Source: JBBROS01 sp965260995
GTDB taxonomy: Bacteria; Pseudomonadota; Alphaproteobacteria; Acetobacterales; Acetobacteraceae
Reading direction: 5' to 3'
Length of the DNA stretch: 64,000 bases
Assembly: GCA_965260995.1 (NCBI GenBank)
Contig: CBDHCD010000001.1
Span: forward strand, 62,001-126,000
The notes beneath the pieces were generated by a model. The model was not told the DNA's origin, searched no databases, and saw nothing but the letters and a program-made list of their open reading frames with translations. Position numbers and translations under genes: made by a program. Shown in pieces: positions 28,156-36,918 of the stretch (the stretch's first letter is position 1; each line of letters opens with the position of its first letter).

Positions 28156-28172
28156 CTGAGCGAGCTTCCTTC

Positions 28173-29861
28173 ATGTCGCAGCATCCCGGTCGTCAGCAGA
28201 TCACGATCGAGCAGATCCTCCGCCGGCCAGTCCACGCCGCTGACGTCCCGCGCACGTTTCGCATGCTGGCGCCGGAGCTGCCCCGGCCGCTCAGGTCGGC
28301 GCTGCTGCTCCTGCTCCTGCCAGCGGTCGAAGTGGCGTGCCAACTCGTCGTCGCCATCGCCGGCAAGCTTGCCTTGGACGGCGTGACGGCGGCGACGCCC
28401 CGCATCGATGTTCGGCCTCTGCTCGTGGCGGCCGCCGGCGTTTGCGCGTTCTTCGTCGTCGCTCGCGTGCGCCTGGTCACGCAGGAGACGGTGGCGCTGG
28501 CGTGGCGCCGGCGCTGCGTCGAGCGGCTGAGCCGGAGCATCGCGGCCGGGTCGCTGGAAGACCTCGCCGCGGTGCCGATGGCGGAGCTGCGTGAGATCGT
28601 GATGACCGATGCGCCGTTCGCGACGCGCTTCTTCGTGGATCTCGCCGGGCAAAGCGTGGTGCTGGCATTCTGGATGTGCGCGGCGGTGCTGGTGTTCGGC
28701 TACCTGTCAGCGCCCTTGCTCGCGCTGCTGGGGGTGCTGCTGGCGTTGTTCGGTGGCGCCCTCGGCCTCGGGCTGCTGCGGCACTTGCGGCTGACAGGGG
28801 AGCGCTTTCGCCGGCTCGCGGCACTCAGCGAGCGGGCACGGGACGTGGCGGAGGTCGAGCGGGTGATGCTGGCCCGGCAGTTCGGCCTGGGCGACCGGTT
28901 CGTGCGGCTGATGATGAAGGCGCACGACGGCTACGGCGAGGCGCTGCAGCGCCAGGCGGCGCTGGCGGCGACGGTGCGGGCGTCGCTGCTGGCGTTGAAC
29001 GCGCTGGCCTTCCTCGGCGTGGTGGCGGTCGGCGGAGCGCTGGTCGCCCGCTCGGGATTGGACGCGGCGGCGCTGGCGCCGGTGCTGTTCGTCATCGGAC
29101 AGATGCTGGCCGCTTTGGCGCAGTTGGGCGACCTGGCCGGGCGGAGCGCCGAGGCGGCGGCGGCGGGCAAGCGGATCGGGGCATACTGGTCCGCGCCGGA
29201 CGCGAGGGCGGAGGCGATCCCGCGCCTCGCGGGCGGGCGGCTCGCGCGGCTGGAGACCCGCGATCTTTGGTTCGCCTACGGGGAGGGCGCGCCGGTGTTG
29301 CGCGGCGTCAACGTCGCGCTGGAGCGGGGCAAGATGGTGGCGCTGACTGCCGCCACCGGCTCGGGCAAAAGCACGTTGGCGCTGCTGCTCGCCGGGCTGC
29401 TCGAGCCGACGGAGGGGATGGTCGCGGTGAACGGGGACTCGGGCTGGCCGGTGCGGGATCTACCGCCGGGGAAGGTCCTGTACGTCGGGCCACGCCCGGT
29501 GCTGCTGGCGGGCAGCGTGCGGGACAACCTCTTCGGGGGGAACGCGGACTCGCCGCTCGTGCAGCCGATCTGGGCCGAACTGCTGCGGGGCGGGCAGTTC
29601 GACCTCGACGACGAGGGGGCGGTGACGCCGGGGGGAACCGGGCTTTCGTCCGGCCAAGGACAATTGGTGCAGCTGGCGCGCGCAGTCCTGAAGCAGCCGG
29701 ACGTGATCATCCTGGACGAAGCGACCGGATCACTTGACATGGCGACGGAACAGAAGATTCAGTCTCATCTGCTGGATTGGTGCCGGGATCGGATATGTTT
29801 CGTGATCTCGCACCGCCCCTGCCCCTGGCTGTCGGCCGCCGACGCCCACATCAGTTGGTGA
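28173..29861 (+). CDS. ABC exporter-like protein (fused membrane and ATPase domains) with altered motifs
   Basis: 562 aa. The N-terminal half has about six membrane segments (for example SALLLLLLPAVEVACQLVVAIAG and VVLAFWMCAAVLVFGYLSAPLL), as in type-1 exporters. The nucleotide-binding half has Walker A TAATGSGKST (K399) in which the first Gly is Ala393, a Q-loop region YVGPRP in which Pro440 takes the place of the usual Gln, signature LSSGQGQL, Walker B VIILDEATGSLD and H-loop ISHRP. The catalytic Glu and His are intact, so ATPase activity is possible but coupling through the Q-loop should differ. It heads a ten-gene glycan operon and probably moves a lipid-linked or soluble product. Confidence 0.85.
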   Translation: MSQHPGRQQITIEQILRRPVHAADVPRTFRMLAPELPRPLRSALLLLLLPAVEVACQLVVAIAGKLALDGVTAATPRIDVRPLLVAAAGVCAFFVVARVRLVTQETVALAWRRRCVERLSRSIAAGSLEDLAAVPMAELREIVMTDAPFATRFFVDLAGQSVVLAFWMCAAVLVFGYLSAPLLALLGVLLALFGGALGLGLLRHLRLTGERFRRLAALSERARDVAEVERVMLARQFGLGDRFVRLMMKAHDGYGEALQRQAALAATVRASLLALNALAFLGVVAVGGALVARSGLDAAALAPVLFVIGQMLAALAQLGDLAGRSAEAAAAGKRIGAYWSAPDARAEAIPRLAGGRLARLETRDLWFAYGEGAPVLRGVNVALERGKMVALTAATGSGKSTLALLLAGLLEPTEGMVAVNGDSGWPVRDLPPGKVLYVGPRPVLLAGSVRDNLFGGNADSPLVQPIWAELLRGGQFDLDDEGAVTPGGTGLSSGQGQLVQLARAVLKQPDVIILDEATGSLDMATEQKIQSHLLDWCRDRICFVISHRPCPWLSAADAHISW

Positions 29862-29865
29862 GGCG

Positions 29866-31167
29866 ATGCGCGTCCTTCACGTGGTGAACTACGCCTGGCC
29901 GCTCATTGATGGTTACACCGTCAGGTCCATGGGCTTGGTCACGGCGCAGCGCCGGCGCCTGGGACTTGAGGCGCTCGTCGTGCCCTCGCCGTTCACGCCG
30001 CTGACGCGAGCGCGGGACACGGCGTTCCAGACGGCGGACTGGGGGCCGCAGCAGCTCGCGCTCGGCGATGGGGCGAACCCTCGTTCCTGGGAGCGGCCCG
30101 GCATCGGCCTCAGCCCGGTCAGCAGCGCGTTTTTTCATCAGGCGCTGCACCGGGTCGTGACGACGGTGCGGCCCGACGTGATCCACGCCCATCACCCGCA
30201 TTACGTGGCCAGGACCGCGTTGCGGGTGGCGCGGGAGCGCGGCCTGCCGGGCGTCTACGAGTTGCGCTGCATCAACGGCGATTACGACCTGGACCGGCAA
30301 GACCCGTATGCCTGGCCTTACTTCCGGCTCCGCGGGCATTGGCAGAACGCCTTCGAGTACGCGTTATGCCGGAAAGCCTCGGCGGTGGTGACGATCAGCG
30401 GTGGGCTGGCGCGGCGGATCGCCCGGCAAGGCGTGCCGGAGGCTCGCATCCACGTGGTGCGCAACAGCGTCAACACCGACCTGTTCCGCCCAGCCCAGGA
30501 TGGGGAGGCGCGTCGCGGGGAGGCGCAGGACGGGGAGACGCGTCACGGGGAGGCGCGTGACGGGGCGGTGCTGCGGGTGGGCTACGCGACGACGTTCGAG
30601 GCGATGGAAAACCTGGACGGCGCGGTGCGGGCGGCGGCGATCGCCGCGCCGGAGCTGGCGCGGTGCGGGCGGCGGCTGGAGATGGTGCTGGCCGGCACGG
30701 GGCGGGACTGGGAGCGGATCAACGCCTTGGTCGAGCAGCTCGGGCTGCGCGGCACGGTGCAGTTGCCGGGGTTCGTGCCCTACAGCCAGATGCCCGGCTT
30801 CTACCGCTCGCTCGATCTCTTCCTGGTGCCGCGGCGGGCGGCGGCGGTGGCGCAGGACACGACGCCGCTGAAGCCGTTGGAGGCGCTGTCCTGCCGGGTG
30901 CCGGTCCTGGCCTCCGACCTGCCGGCGATGCGGGAGCTGCTGGGCGGGCGCTCGGACGTCCACTTCGTCGAGCCGACGAGCGAGGCCATCGCCGCGGGGA
31001 TGCTGGCGTTCGCGGAGACGCCTTGGAGCGGTGACGCGCGAGGCATCGGGGAGCGGAGCTGGGAGAGCGAGATCGGGCGCTACCTCCAAGTCTATGAGGC
31101 AGCGATCGCCGCCGGGCCGCCGGGGCGTTCGCGGCCAGGGGCGGGCGTGCCCCGGGCCGTCGCATGA
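29866..31167 (+). CDS. GT4-type glycosyltransferase resembling exosortase-associated enzymes
   Basis: 433 aa. The start MRVLHVVNYAWPLIDGYTVRS with nearby VIHAHHPHY resembles the N-terminus of the PEP-CTERM/exosortase A-associated glycosyltransferase group (TIGR04063, Daro_2409 type, typically LP..SGYT.R). The C-terminal domain has VLAGTGRDWERI, LPGFVPYSQMPGFY and the nucleotide-sugar motif EALSCRVPVLASDLPA (E-x7-E type GT-B). Between the domains four 15-bp repeats (30502-30561) encode GEARR/GEAQD/GETRH/GEARD. It starts 4 bp after the exporter gene and overlaps the next gene by 4 bp. Retaining transferase; donor unknown. Confidence 0.85.
   Translation: MRVLHVVNYAWPLIDGYTVRSMGLVTAQRRRLGLEALVVPSPFTPLTRARDTAFQTADWGPQQLALGDGANPRSWERPGIGLSPVSSAFFHQALHRVVTTVRPDVIHAHHPHYVARTALRVARERGLPGVYELRCINGDYDLDRQDPYAWPYFRLRGHWQNAFEYALCRKASAVVTISGGLARRIARQGVPEARIHVVRNSVNTDLFRPAQDGEARRGEAQDGETRHGEARDGAVLRVGYATTFEAMENLDGAVRAAAIAAPELARCGRRLEMVLAGTGRDWERINALVEQLGLRGTVQLPGFVPYSQMPGFYRSLDLFLVPRRAAAVAQDTTPLKPLEALSCRVPVLASDLPAMRELLGGRSDVHFVEPTSEAIAAGMLAFAETPWSGDARGIGERSWESEIGRYLQVYEAAIAAGPPGRSRPGAGVPRAVA
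30502..30561 (+). repeat. Four in-frame 15-bp repeats inside the GT4 gene
   Basis: GGGGAGGCGCGTCGC, GGGGAGGCGCAGGAC, GGGGAGACGCGTCAC and GGGGAGGCGCGTGAC follow head to tail, each coding five charged residues. They lie in the linker between the two Rossmann-like domains, where length changes are tolerated. Confidence 0.9.
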
Positions 31168-31964
31168 GCGAGGCGTTGTTCCGGGACGGGTCGGCGCCGG
31201 AGTTGCCGTTGTTCGACGTGCACGTGAACCTGCTCCCGCCCGGGGCGCCAGCGCCGACCGGGTTCTACGCCGCGCTGACGCCGGCGCAGGCCGAGGGGTT
31301 CGGGTTGGCCGGCGCTTGCGTAAGCCCGCCGGCGCTCGATGACCTGATGGACGGCAACCGCCGGCTGCTCGGTTGGACGACGGCGCATCCAGGCCGCTGG
31401 CGGCCGCTGGCCCGGCTGGGCGGCCGGCGCGGCCCGCGCCCCGTCACCGGCCGATGGCAGGTGCGTGCCGCCTTGCGAGGCGCGGTGCGGCCGCGGGAGG
31501 CGATGCCGCCGCTCGACGGTTTCGCGGGCGTGAAGCTGATGCCGCCGGTCTCGGGCGTGCCGGACATCGAGGTGCTGGAGGAGATCGGGCGACGCCGGCT
31601 GCCGGTGCTGGTGCATGCCGGGGCGCTGTGCCCGCCGGCGTGGATCGCGCGGCGGCTGCTGCCGCGCCTGCGCGGGCCGGTCATCCTGGCCCATCTCGGC
31701 AGTTGGCCTTGCGCGGCGGAAGCCCTGCGGGACGCGGTCGAGCTGGCCGCGCGGGATGAGCGGGTGCACCTGGAGACCAGCGGGGCCAGCATCGGCAACT
31801 TCATCGCCTACGCGGCCGGGCGCGTGCCGGGCAAGGTGGTGTTCGGCAGCAACGCGCCGATGTGTCCGCCCGCGGTGCAATGGGCGCACGTCGCGGCGGC
31901 GGTGCGGGACGACCGCACGTTGGAACGGATCGCGTCCGGGACGGCGCGGGAGCTGTTCGGCTAG
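31164..31964 (+). CDS. Amidohydrolase-family protein with degraded metal site
   Basis: 266 aa, TIM-barrel metal-dependent hydrolase fold. Compared with its tandem neighbour (next gene) it has H20-V-N22 (FDVHVN) where an HxH pair is required, retains His at 151 (LVHAGA) and 177 (LAHLG), and has Asn230 (FGSNAP) where the catalytic Asp is expected. Two of five active-site ligands are therefore substituted, which argues that it is no longer a metal hydrolase; it could act as a partner or binding protein for the active paralogue. ATGA overlaps the preceding glycosyltransferase. Pairwise conservation of PPxxxGVPDxxV and LxxAHLGxxP shows the duplication. Confidence 0.85.
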   Translation: MSEALFRDGSAPELPLFDVHVNLLPPGAPAPTGFYAALTPAQAEGFGLAGACVSPPALDDLMDGNRRLLGWTTAHPGRWRPLARLGGRRGPRPVTGRWQVRAALRGAVRPREAMPPLDGFAGVKLMPPVSGVPDIEVLEEIGRRRLPVLVHAGALCPPAWIARRLLPRLRGPVILAHLGSWPCAAEALRDAVELAARDERVHLETSGASIGNFIAYAAGRVPGKVVFGSNAPMCPPAVQWAHVAAAVRDDRTLERIASGTARELFG

Positions 31965-32750
31965 ATGGCCGCCCGGCTGTTCGATTGTCACGCGCATGTC
32001 GGCGCGAGCGACACCGGCGAGCTCTACTACGGGCACCTGACCGGGGCGGAGTATCTGCGGCTGATGCGGCAGGCGGGCGTCGAGCGGGCGATCGTGTTCC
32101 CGCCGTTGCAGGCCAACGGCTACGCGGCGGCGAACCAGGGCCTGCTCGCGTGGTGCGCCACGACGGGGGGCCAGGTGCGTCCGCTCGCCCGGGTCGGCGG
32201 GCGGCATATCGGGCTGACCGAGCCGCAAGCCTGGCTGCTGCGCCGCAAGCTGCGGCGGATGGTGGGCGCGCGGCCGGATGACCTGGCGCTCGATGACCTG
32301 CCACGCTACGCCGGCATCAAGCTCCTGCCGCACCTGGATGGCGTGCCTGGCCCCGACGTGTTCGCCCGCGTGGCCGAACTCGGGCTGCCGGTGCTGACTC
32401 ATGCCGGGCACTACGTTCCGGCCGGCTGGATCGAACGGGCGATCTTGCCTCAGGTGCGCACGAAACTGGTGCTGGCGCACCTGGGCGCTTTCCCGGACCG
32501 GCAGGCCGAGCTCGAGGCCGCGGTCGCGCTCGCGGCGCGGGACGATCGGGTTTACCTCGATACGAGCGGCATATGGATCGCTGATTTCCTCGCCTACGCG
32601 GTGGAGCGGGTGCCGGGGAAGCTGCTGTTCGGATCGGATTGCCCGCTCACGCCGCCCGCGGTCGCCTGGCAACTGCTGGCGAGCGTGGTGCGCGATCCGG
32701 GCCTGCGGGCGCGGATCGGGCATGAAGCGGCGCAGGAGGTGTTTGGATGA
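31965..32750 (+). CDS. Amidohydrolase-family protein with intact metal site
   Basis: 261 aa. H9-A-H11 (FDCHAHVG), H146 (LTHAGHY), H172 (LAHLGAFP) and D225 (FGSDCPLTPP) form a complete amidohydrolase-2 metal and catalytic set. Members hydrolyse or decarboxylate small ring or amide substrates; inside a glycan operon a role in removing an N-acyl group or trimming a sugar intermediate is possible but unproven. It begins directly after the stop of its degenerate paralogue with no gap and overlaps the deacetylase gene by 4 bp. Confidence 0.88.
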   Translation: MAARLFDCHAHVGASDTGELYYGHLTGAEYLRLMRQAGVERAIVFPPLQANGYAAANQGLLAWCATTGGQVRPLARVGGRHIGLTEPQAWLLRRKLRRMVGARPDDLALDDLPRYAGIKLLPHLDGVPGPDVFARVAELGLPVLTHAGHYVPAGWIERAILPQVRTKLVLAHLGAFPDRQAELEAAVALAARDDRVYLDTSGIWIADFLAYAVERVPGKLLFGSDCPLTPPAVAWQLLASVVRDPGLRARIGHEAAQEVFG

Positions 32751-33700
32751 GCATAGCGGAGGCCGTGCTGCGCCACGGCGGAACGGCGCTGACGCGAACG
32801 CTGACGGCCCGCAAGCTGTGGGGGGCCGTTCCGGGCCGCCGCGGCTTCCGGCTGCCGGACGGGCCACCGGTGCTGGCGCTCAGCTTCGACCTCGATTACC
32901 AGGCCGACACCGACGCCTTGCCGCCGCTCCTCGACATGATGGGCGAGCTGGGCGTCGCCGTGACGCTGTTCTGCATCGGCAAGCTGGTGGAGGCGGACCC
33001 GGCGCCCTACGCCGCCGCCGCCGGGCGGGGCCACGAGATCGCCAACCACACCTGGTCGCACCCCGACAATCCGGTGCTGAACCCAGCCAACGAGTTCTGG
33101 CACCTCACGACCGAGGAGATGGCCGACGAGATCAGGCGCTGCCAGGCGGTGCTGCAGCACCACGCCGGTGCCCGGCCGCGCGGGTTCCGCACGCCCCATT
33201 TCAAGGACGCGCCGCGCATGATGCAGGCGCTCTCCGAGGTGCCGGAGATCAGCTACGTCAGCACCGCGCTCGCGAGCCGCTGCCCGCGCCCTGTGCCTTA
33301 CTTCCCCACGCGCGCGCTGCCGTTGGGCGAGCTGAGCCTGCATCTCCCGGCCAGCGCGGGCCACGGGTGGCCGCAGTTGATGATCCCGCTCACGCCTTGC
33401 CCGGGCCTGCGCTGGTCGCCGTTCTGCTCCTACAGCTCCATCCGCCGTCCGAGCGACCGGGGCCGCGGAGCCGGGCTGCATACCGTGCCGGAGTGGGAGC
33501 GGCTCTGGAGCGCGATGCTGCGCCAGGCGTGGCCGCTGCGCTTCGCCTCGGTGTACTTCGACCCGCTCGACGTCATGCGCGACGACGAGACGCGAGGGGC
33601 GTTTCGCCGCATGCTGGTCGGCGCGCTGGAGCAGGGCTGGGACGTGACGACCCTGGCCGAGGTGGAGCGGCGGTGGCGAGCGGTGGTGGACGTTGCCTGA
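32747..33700 (+). CDS. Polysaccharide deacetylase family (NodB-like) protein
   Basis: 317 aa. The NodB barrel is visible from LALSFDLDYQADTDALPPLL onwards: the first Asp pair is FDLD rather than FDDG, the zinc His motif is NHTWSHPD (H-x3-H), and RGFRTPHFKDAP is the third motif. A metal site is therefore kept, with a variant first motif. It probably removes N-acetyl groups from a glycan or a lipid-linked sugar. It has no signal peptide, so it may act on the cytoplasmic face. Overlaps both neighbours. Confidence 0.85.
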   Translation: MSIAEAVLRHGGTALTRTLTARKLWGAVPGRRGFRLPDGPPVLALSFDLDYQADTDALPPLLDMMGELGVAVTLFCIGKLVEADPAPYAAAAGRGHEIANHTWSHPDNPVLNPANEFWHLTTEEMADEIRRCQAVLQHHAGARPRGFRTPHFKDAPRMMQALSEVPEISYVSTALASRCPRPVPYFPTRALPLGELSLHLPASAGHGWPQLMIPLTPCPGLRWSPFCSYSSIRRPSDRGRGAGLHTVPEWERLWSAMLRQAWPLRFASVYFDPLDVMRDDETRGAFRRMLVGALEQGWDVTTLAEVERRWRAVVDVA

Positions 33701-34889
33701 ACCCGCGCCGCCCCGCGTCCTGCACGTGGTCGAGAGCTGGCGGCCGGTCATCTCGGGCTACACCAGCCGGTCGTGGCGCATCGTCGAGCGCCAGCAGCGG
33801 CTCGGCATCGCCCGTCCGCAGGTCCTGGTGACCAGCCGGCAAGGGGTTTACGGCGTCTCGGCGGTGGACGCGCCGCCCGGCGTGCCCGTCTCGCTCATGC
33901 CGCCGACCCCGCGGGAGCGGCTGACGCGCAAGCTGCGGCGCTTCGACCTTGACGGGGCGGCGCTCGCCGACGCGATCGCCGAGCAGGCGCGCGGCTGCGA
34001 CCTGGTGCACGCGCATTGGTCGAGCGGCGTCGGCCGGGCCGCGGCGGAGGGAGCCAGGCGCGCCGGCCGGCCGCTGGTGGCCGAGGTGCGCTTCGACCTC
34101 GCCGGCGCCGTGACGACGGAGAGCCTGCGCGGGCGCGCGTCGTGGCTGGAACCGGCGCTGCGGCGGCGCTTCGAGGGTCACCTCACGGGCGCGCGGGCCG
34201 TGGTGGCGGCGAGCCATGCCCTGGCGGCCCTGCTGGAGCGCGACTGCCGCGTGCCGGGTGCCCGGCTCAGCGTGGTCCCCAACGGGATCGACCTCGCCCC
34301 GCCCGACGCCGCCAGCGACGGCGACGCGATCAGGGCCCGCCTCGGCCTGAATGGCGCGACGGTGATCGGCACGACCAGCAACATGCTGCGCTACGAGAAC
34401 CTGGGCGCGATCATCGAAGCGTCCGTAGGGCTCGCTCACGGTCACGCGCTGTTCGTCGGCGACGGGCCGGCGCGGGGCGAGCTGGAGCAGGCCGCGCGAG
34501 GCGGAGCCGTGCCGGCCAGCTTCACCGGCCGCGTGCCGCCGCAGGACGTGCCAGGGCACCTCGCGGCCATGGACGTGTTCGCGGTGCCGCGCCGGGACGC
34601 GACGATCACCCGGTTCGCGAGCCCGCTCAAAGTGGTGGAGGCCATGGCGATGGGCCGGGCCATCGTGGCCACGGCGCTCGGCGACGTGCCGGCCCTGCTG
34701 GCGGAGGGCCGGGGCGTGCTCGTGCCGCCCGGCGACCCTGCCGCGTTCTCGGCCGCGGTGCGCGCGCTCGCGCGCGATCCGGCGCGGCGCGAACGCATCG
34801 GCGCCCGCGCCCGCGCTTACGCCGAACGTGAGCTGAGCTGGGACAACGCGGTCAGCCGTTACGCGCCGATCTACGGCGGGCTGGCATGA
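33693..34889 (+). CDS. GT4-type glycosyltransferase
   Basis: 398 aa from a TTG start inside the end of the deacetylase gene (8-bp overlap). Begins RVLHVVESWRPVISGYTSRSW, paralogous to the other GT4 enzyme in the operon (GYTVRS) and with the same exosortase-associated flavour. LVHAHWSSGVG, VVPNGIDL, ALFVGDGPARGELEQA, FTGRVPPQDVPGHLA and VVEAMAMGRAIVAT complete the GT-B pattern. A later start (for example the V of VVESWRP) cannot be excluded. Confidence 0.88.
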   Translation: MPEPAPPRVLHVVESWRPVISGYTSRSWRIVERQQRLGIARPQVLVTSRQGVYGVSAVDAPPGVPVSLMPPTPRERLTRKLRRFDLDGAALADAIAEQARGCDLVHAHWSSGVGRAAAEGARRAGRPLVAEVRFDLAGAVTTESLRGRASWLEPALRRRFEGHLTGARAVVAASHALAALLERDCRVPGARLSVVPNGIDLAPPDAASDGDAIRARLGLNGATVIGTTSNMLRYENLGAIIEASVGLAHGHALFVGDGPARGELEQAARGGAVPASFTGRVPPQDVPGHLAAMDVFAVPRRDATITRFASPLKVVEAMAMGRAIVATALGDVPALLAEGRGVLVPPGDPAAFSAAVRALARDPARRERIGARARAYAERELSWDNAVSRYAPIYGGLA

Positions 34890-35794
34890 CCGGGGAGCCG
34901 GCATGGACGGTGATCGTGCCCACCTTCGGCCGCCCCGAGCCGTTGCGCGGCACGGTGGCGGCCCTGACGCGGCTGCGGCCGCCGCCAGGGGGGTTCGAGG
35001 TCATCGTCGTCGATGACGGCAGCCCGGCCGCTCTCGGCTCCGTCGGCCCCGGGGTGCGGCTGCACCGGCAGGCGAACGCCGGGCCGGCGGCGGCGCGCAA
35101 CGCGGGCGCGCGGCTCGCGCGGGGGCGGCGGCTCGCGTTCACGGACGACGACTGCCAGCCGCGGCCTGATTGGCTGGCGTGCCTGGATGCGGCGCTCAAC
35201 CGCGCGGCCGCGAACGCGATGGCTGGCGGCGCGACGGTGAACGCGCTGAGGCGCAACATGTACTCGGCGGCGAGCCAGGACGTTGTCGACCACCTCTACG
35301 ACACCGAGAACCGCCAAGCCGGAAGCGCCGGCTTCCTCGCGTCCAACAACCTCGCGATGCCGCGCGACCGCTTCCTCGATCTCGGCGGCTTCGATCAGCA
35401 GTACCGCCTGGCGGCAGGCGAGGACCGCGCCTTCTGCGACGCGTGGCGCGGCCGGGGCTGGCCGATCGTCTCGGCGCCCGAGGCCGTGGTCGAGCATCGG
35501 CATCGGCTGACGCTGCGCTCGTTCTGGCGTCAGCACATGAACTACGGGCGCGGCTCGCGCCAGTTCCACGCGCTGCCCGCAGCGGGAGCGGAGCGGCGGG
35601 CGGCCTTGAAGACGCCGGGCTACTACGCCGCGCTGCTCTCGCGACCGATGCGGGACGGGGCGCCGCCGCGAGAGGCGCTGGCGCGCTCGGGGCTGCTGCT
35701 GGTGGCGCAAGTGGCGACCACGGCCGGTTACTTGATCGAGCGCGGCGCGCCGAGGCGTGCCGCGCGCACCCGGTCGCAGGCGGGTTCCTCTTGA
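34886..35794 (+). CDS. GT2-family glycosyltransferase
   Basis: 302 aa. GT-A fold: WTVIVPTFGRPEPLRGTVAAL, EVIVVDDGSP, NAGPAAARNAGARLARG and the metal-binding FTDDDCQPRPDWL, with GGFDQQYRLAAGEDRAFCDAWRGRG as the acceptor-side ED motif. Inverting transferase likely acting on a lipid-linked acceptor. The C-terminal 50 residues contain a hydrophobic stretch (ARSGLLLVAQVATTAGYLI) that may lie on the membrane. Overlaps neighbours by 4 bp each. Confidence 0.9.
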   Translation: MTGEPAWTVIVPTFGRPEPLRGTVAALTRLRPPPGGFEVIVVDDGSPAALGSVGPGVRLHRQANAGPAAARNAGARLARGRRLAFTDDDCQPRPDWLACLDAALNRAAANAMAGGATVNALRRNMYSAASQDVVDHLYDTENRQAGSAGFLASNNLAMPRDRFLDLGGFDQQYRLAAGEDRAFCDAWRGRGWPIVSAPEAVVEHRHRLTLRSFWRQHMNYGRGSRQFHALPAAGAERRAALKTPGYYAALLSRPMRDGAPPREALARSGLLLVAQVATTAGYLIERGAPRRAARTRSQAGSS

Positions 35795-36918
35795 CGCGGC
35801 CGCGCCGTGTCATGCTCGTGTTCGGCACCCGGCCGGAGGCGATCAAGATGGCCCCCCTGGTCAGACGCCTGGCGGACGCGCCAGGGCTGGTCCCGATCGT
35901 CTGCGTCACGGCGCAGCACCGGCAGATGCTGGACCAGGTGCTGGAGCTGTTCGGCATCCGCCCCGAGTTCGATCTCGACATCATGCGCGGCGCGCAAGGG
36001 CTGACCTACGTGACCGCGGCGGTGCTGGGGCGGTTGCCCGAGGTGTTCGCCGCGGCCAGGCCGGACCGCCTGCTCGTTCAGGGCGACACGACCACCACGT
36101 TCTCCGCAGCCCTGGCCGCCGCCTACGCGAGAATACCAGTCGGCCATGTCGAGGCCGGGCTGCGCACCGGCAACCCGCTCTCGCCCTGGCCGGAGGAGAC
36201 CAACCGCAAGCTCACCACCGCCATCGCCGACCTGCACTTCGCGCCGACCACGACCTCGCGCGCCAACCTGCTGCGCGAAGGCATCGACCCGGCCCGCGTG
36301 CGCGTGACCGGCAACACCGGCATCGACGCGCTGCTGGACGCGGTCGCCATCCTCGGGGCCGACCCGGCCCGCGCCGCCCGCCTCGACGCCGCCCTGCCCG
36401 GGCTCGGCGCCGGGCGGCGCATCGTTCTCGTCACCGGGCACCGGCGGGAGAACTTCGATGGCGGCCTGGAGCGCGTCGCCCGCGGCGTGCGCCGCCTGGC
36501 TGACCGCGGCGACATCGAGGTCGTCTATCCCGTCCACCTCAACCCGGCCGTGCAGGCGGCGGCGAACGCCGTGCTCGGCGACCATCCGCGCATCCACCTC
36601 ATCCCGCCACTCGACTACCTCCCGTTCGTCAACCTGATGCGCCGCGCCCACCTCATCATCACCGACAGCGGCGGGGTGCAGGAGGAGGCGCCGTCGCTCG
36701 GCAAGCCCGTGCTCGTCACCCGTGACACGACCGAGCGCCCGGAAGCCGTCGAGGCCGGCACGGTCGAGTTGGTCGGCGCCAGCACGGAGCGGCTGATGGA
36801 ACGCGCCACCCGCCTGCTCGACGACCCGGCGGCTCACGCCGCCATGAGCCTGGCCCACAATCCCTACGGTGACGGCCAAGCGGCCGCGCGCATCATCGAG
36901 GCGCTGCGCGATGCATAG
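35791..36918 (+). CDS. wecB: UDP-N-acetylglucosamine 2-epimerase (non-hydrolysing)
   Basis: 375 aa if started at the TTG that overlaps the preceding stop (TTGA); an ATG at 35812 gives 368 aa. VFGTRPEAIKMAPLV, QGDTTTTFSAALAA, HVEAGLRTGN, PEETNRK, TGHRRENF and DSGGVQEEAPSLGKPVLVTRDTTERPE are all hallmark WecB motifs with the catalytic Asp, Glu and His. It interconverts UDP-GlcNAc and UDP-ManNAc in the cytoplasm. It is followed directly by the dehydrogenase that uses its product. Confidence 0.95.
   Translation: MTRPRRVMLVFGTRPEAIKMAPLVRRLADAPGLVPIVCVTAQHRQMLDQVLELFGIRPEFDLDIMRGAQGLTYVTAAVLGRLPEVFAAARPDRLLVQGDTTTTFSAALAAAYARIPVGHVEAGLRTGNPLSPWPEETNRKLTTAIADLHFAPTTTSRANLLREGIDPARVRVTGNTGIDALLDAVAILGADPARAARLDAALPGLGAGRRIVLVTGHRRENFDGGLERVARGVRRLADRGDIEVVYPVHLNPAVQAAANAVLGDHPRIHLIPPLDYLPFVNLMRRAHLIITDSGGVQEEAPSLGKPVLVTRDTTERPEAVEAGTVELVGASTERLMERATRLLDDPAAHAAMSLAHNPYGDGQAAARIIEALRDA

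Larger units (their letters stand above)
27529..28172. other. Intergenic region upstream of the glycan operon
   Basis: 644 bp. The left 380 bp are GC-rich and contain no recognised gene; one plus-strand frame (27819-27944) reads MPGRRIAPLVERFAQAAPG and could be the scrap of a dead gene, but I cannot name it. From about 27920 the DNA turns clearly more AT-rich, with a promoter-like pair and a duplicated 18-mer shortly before the first gene of the operon. The AT shift is compatible with a regulatory region or acquired DNA. Confidence 0.45.
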
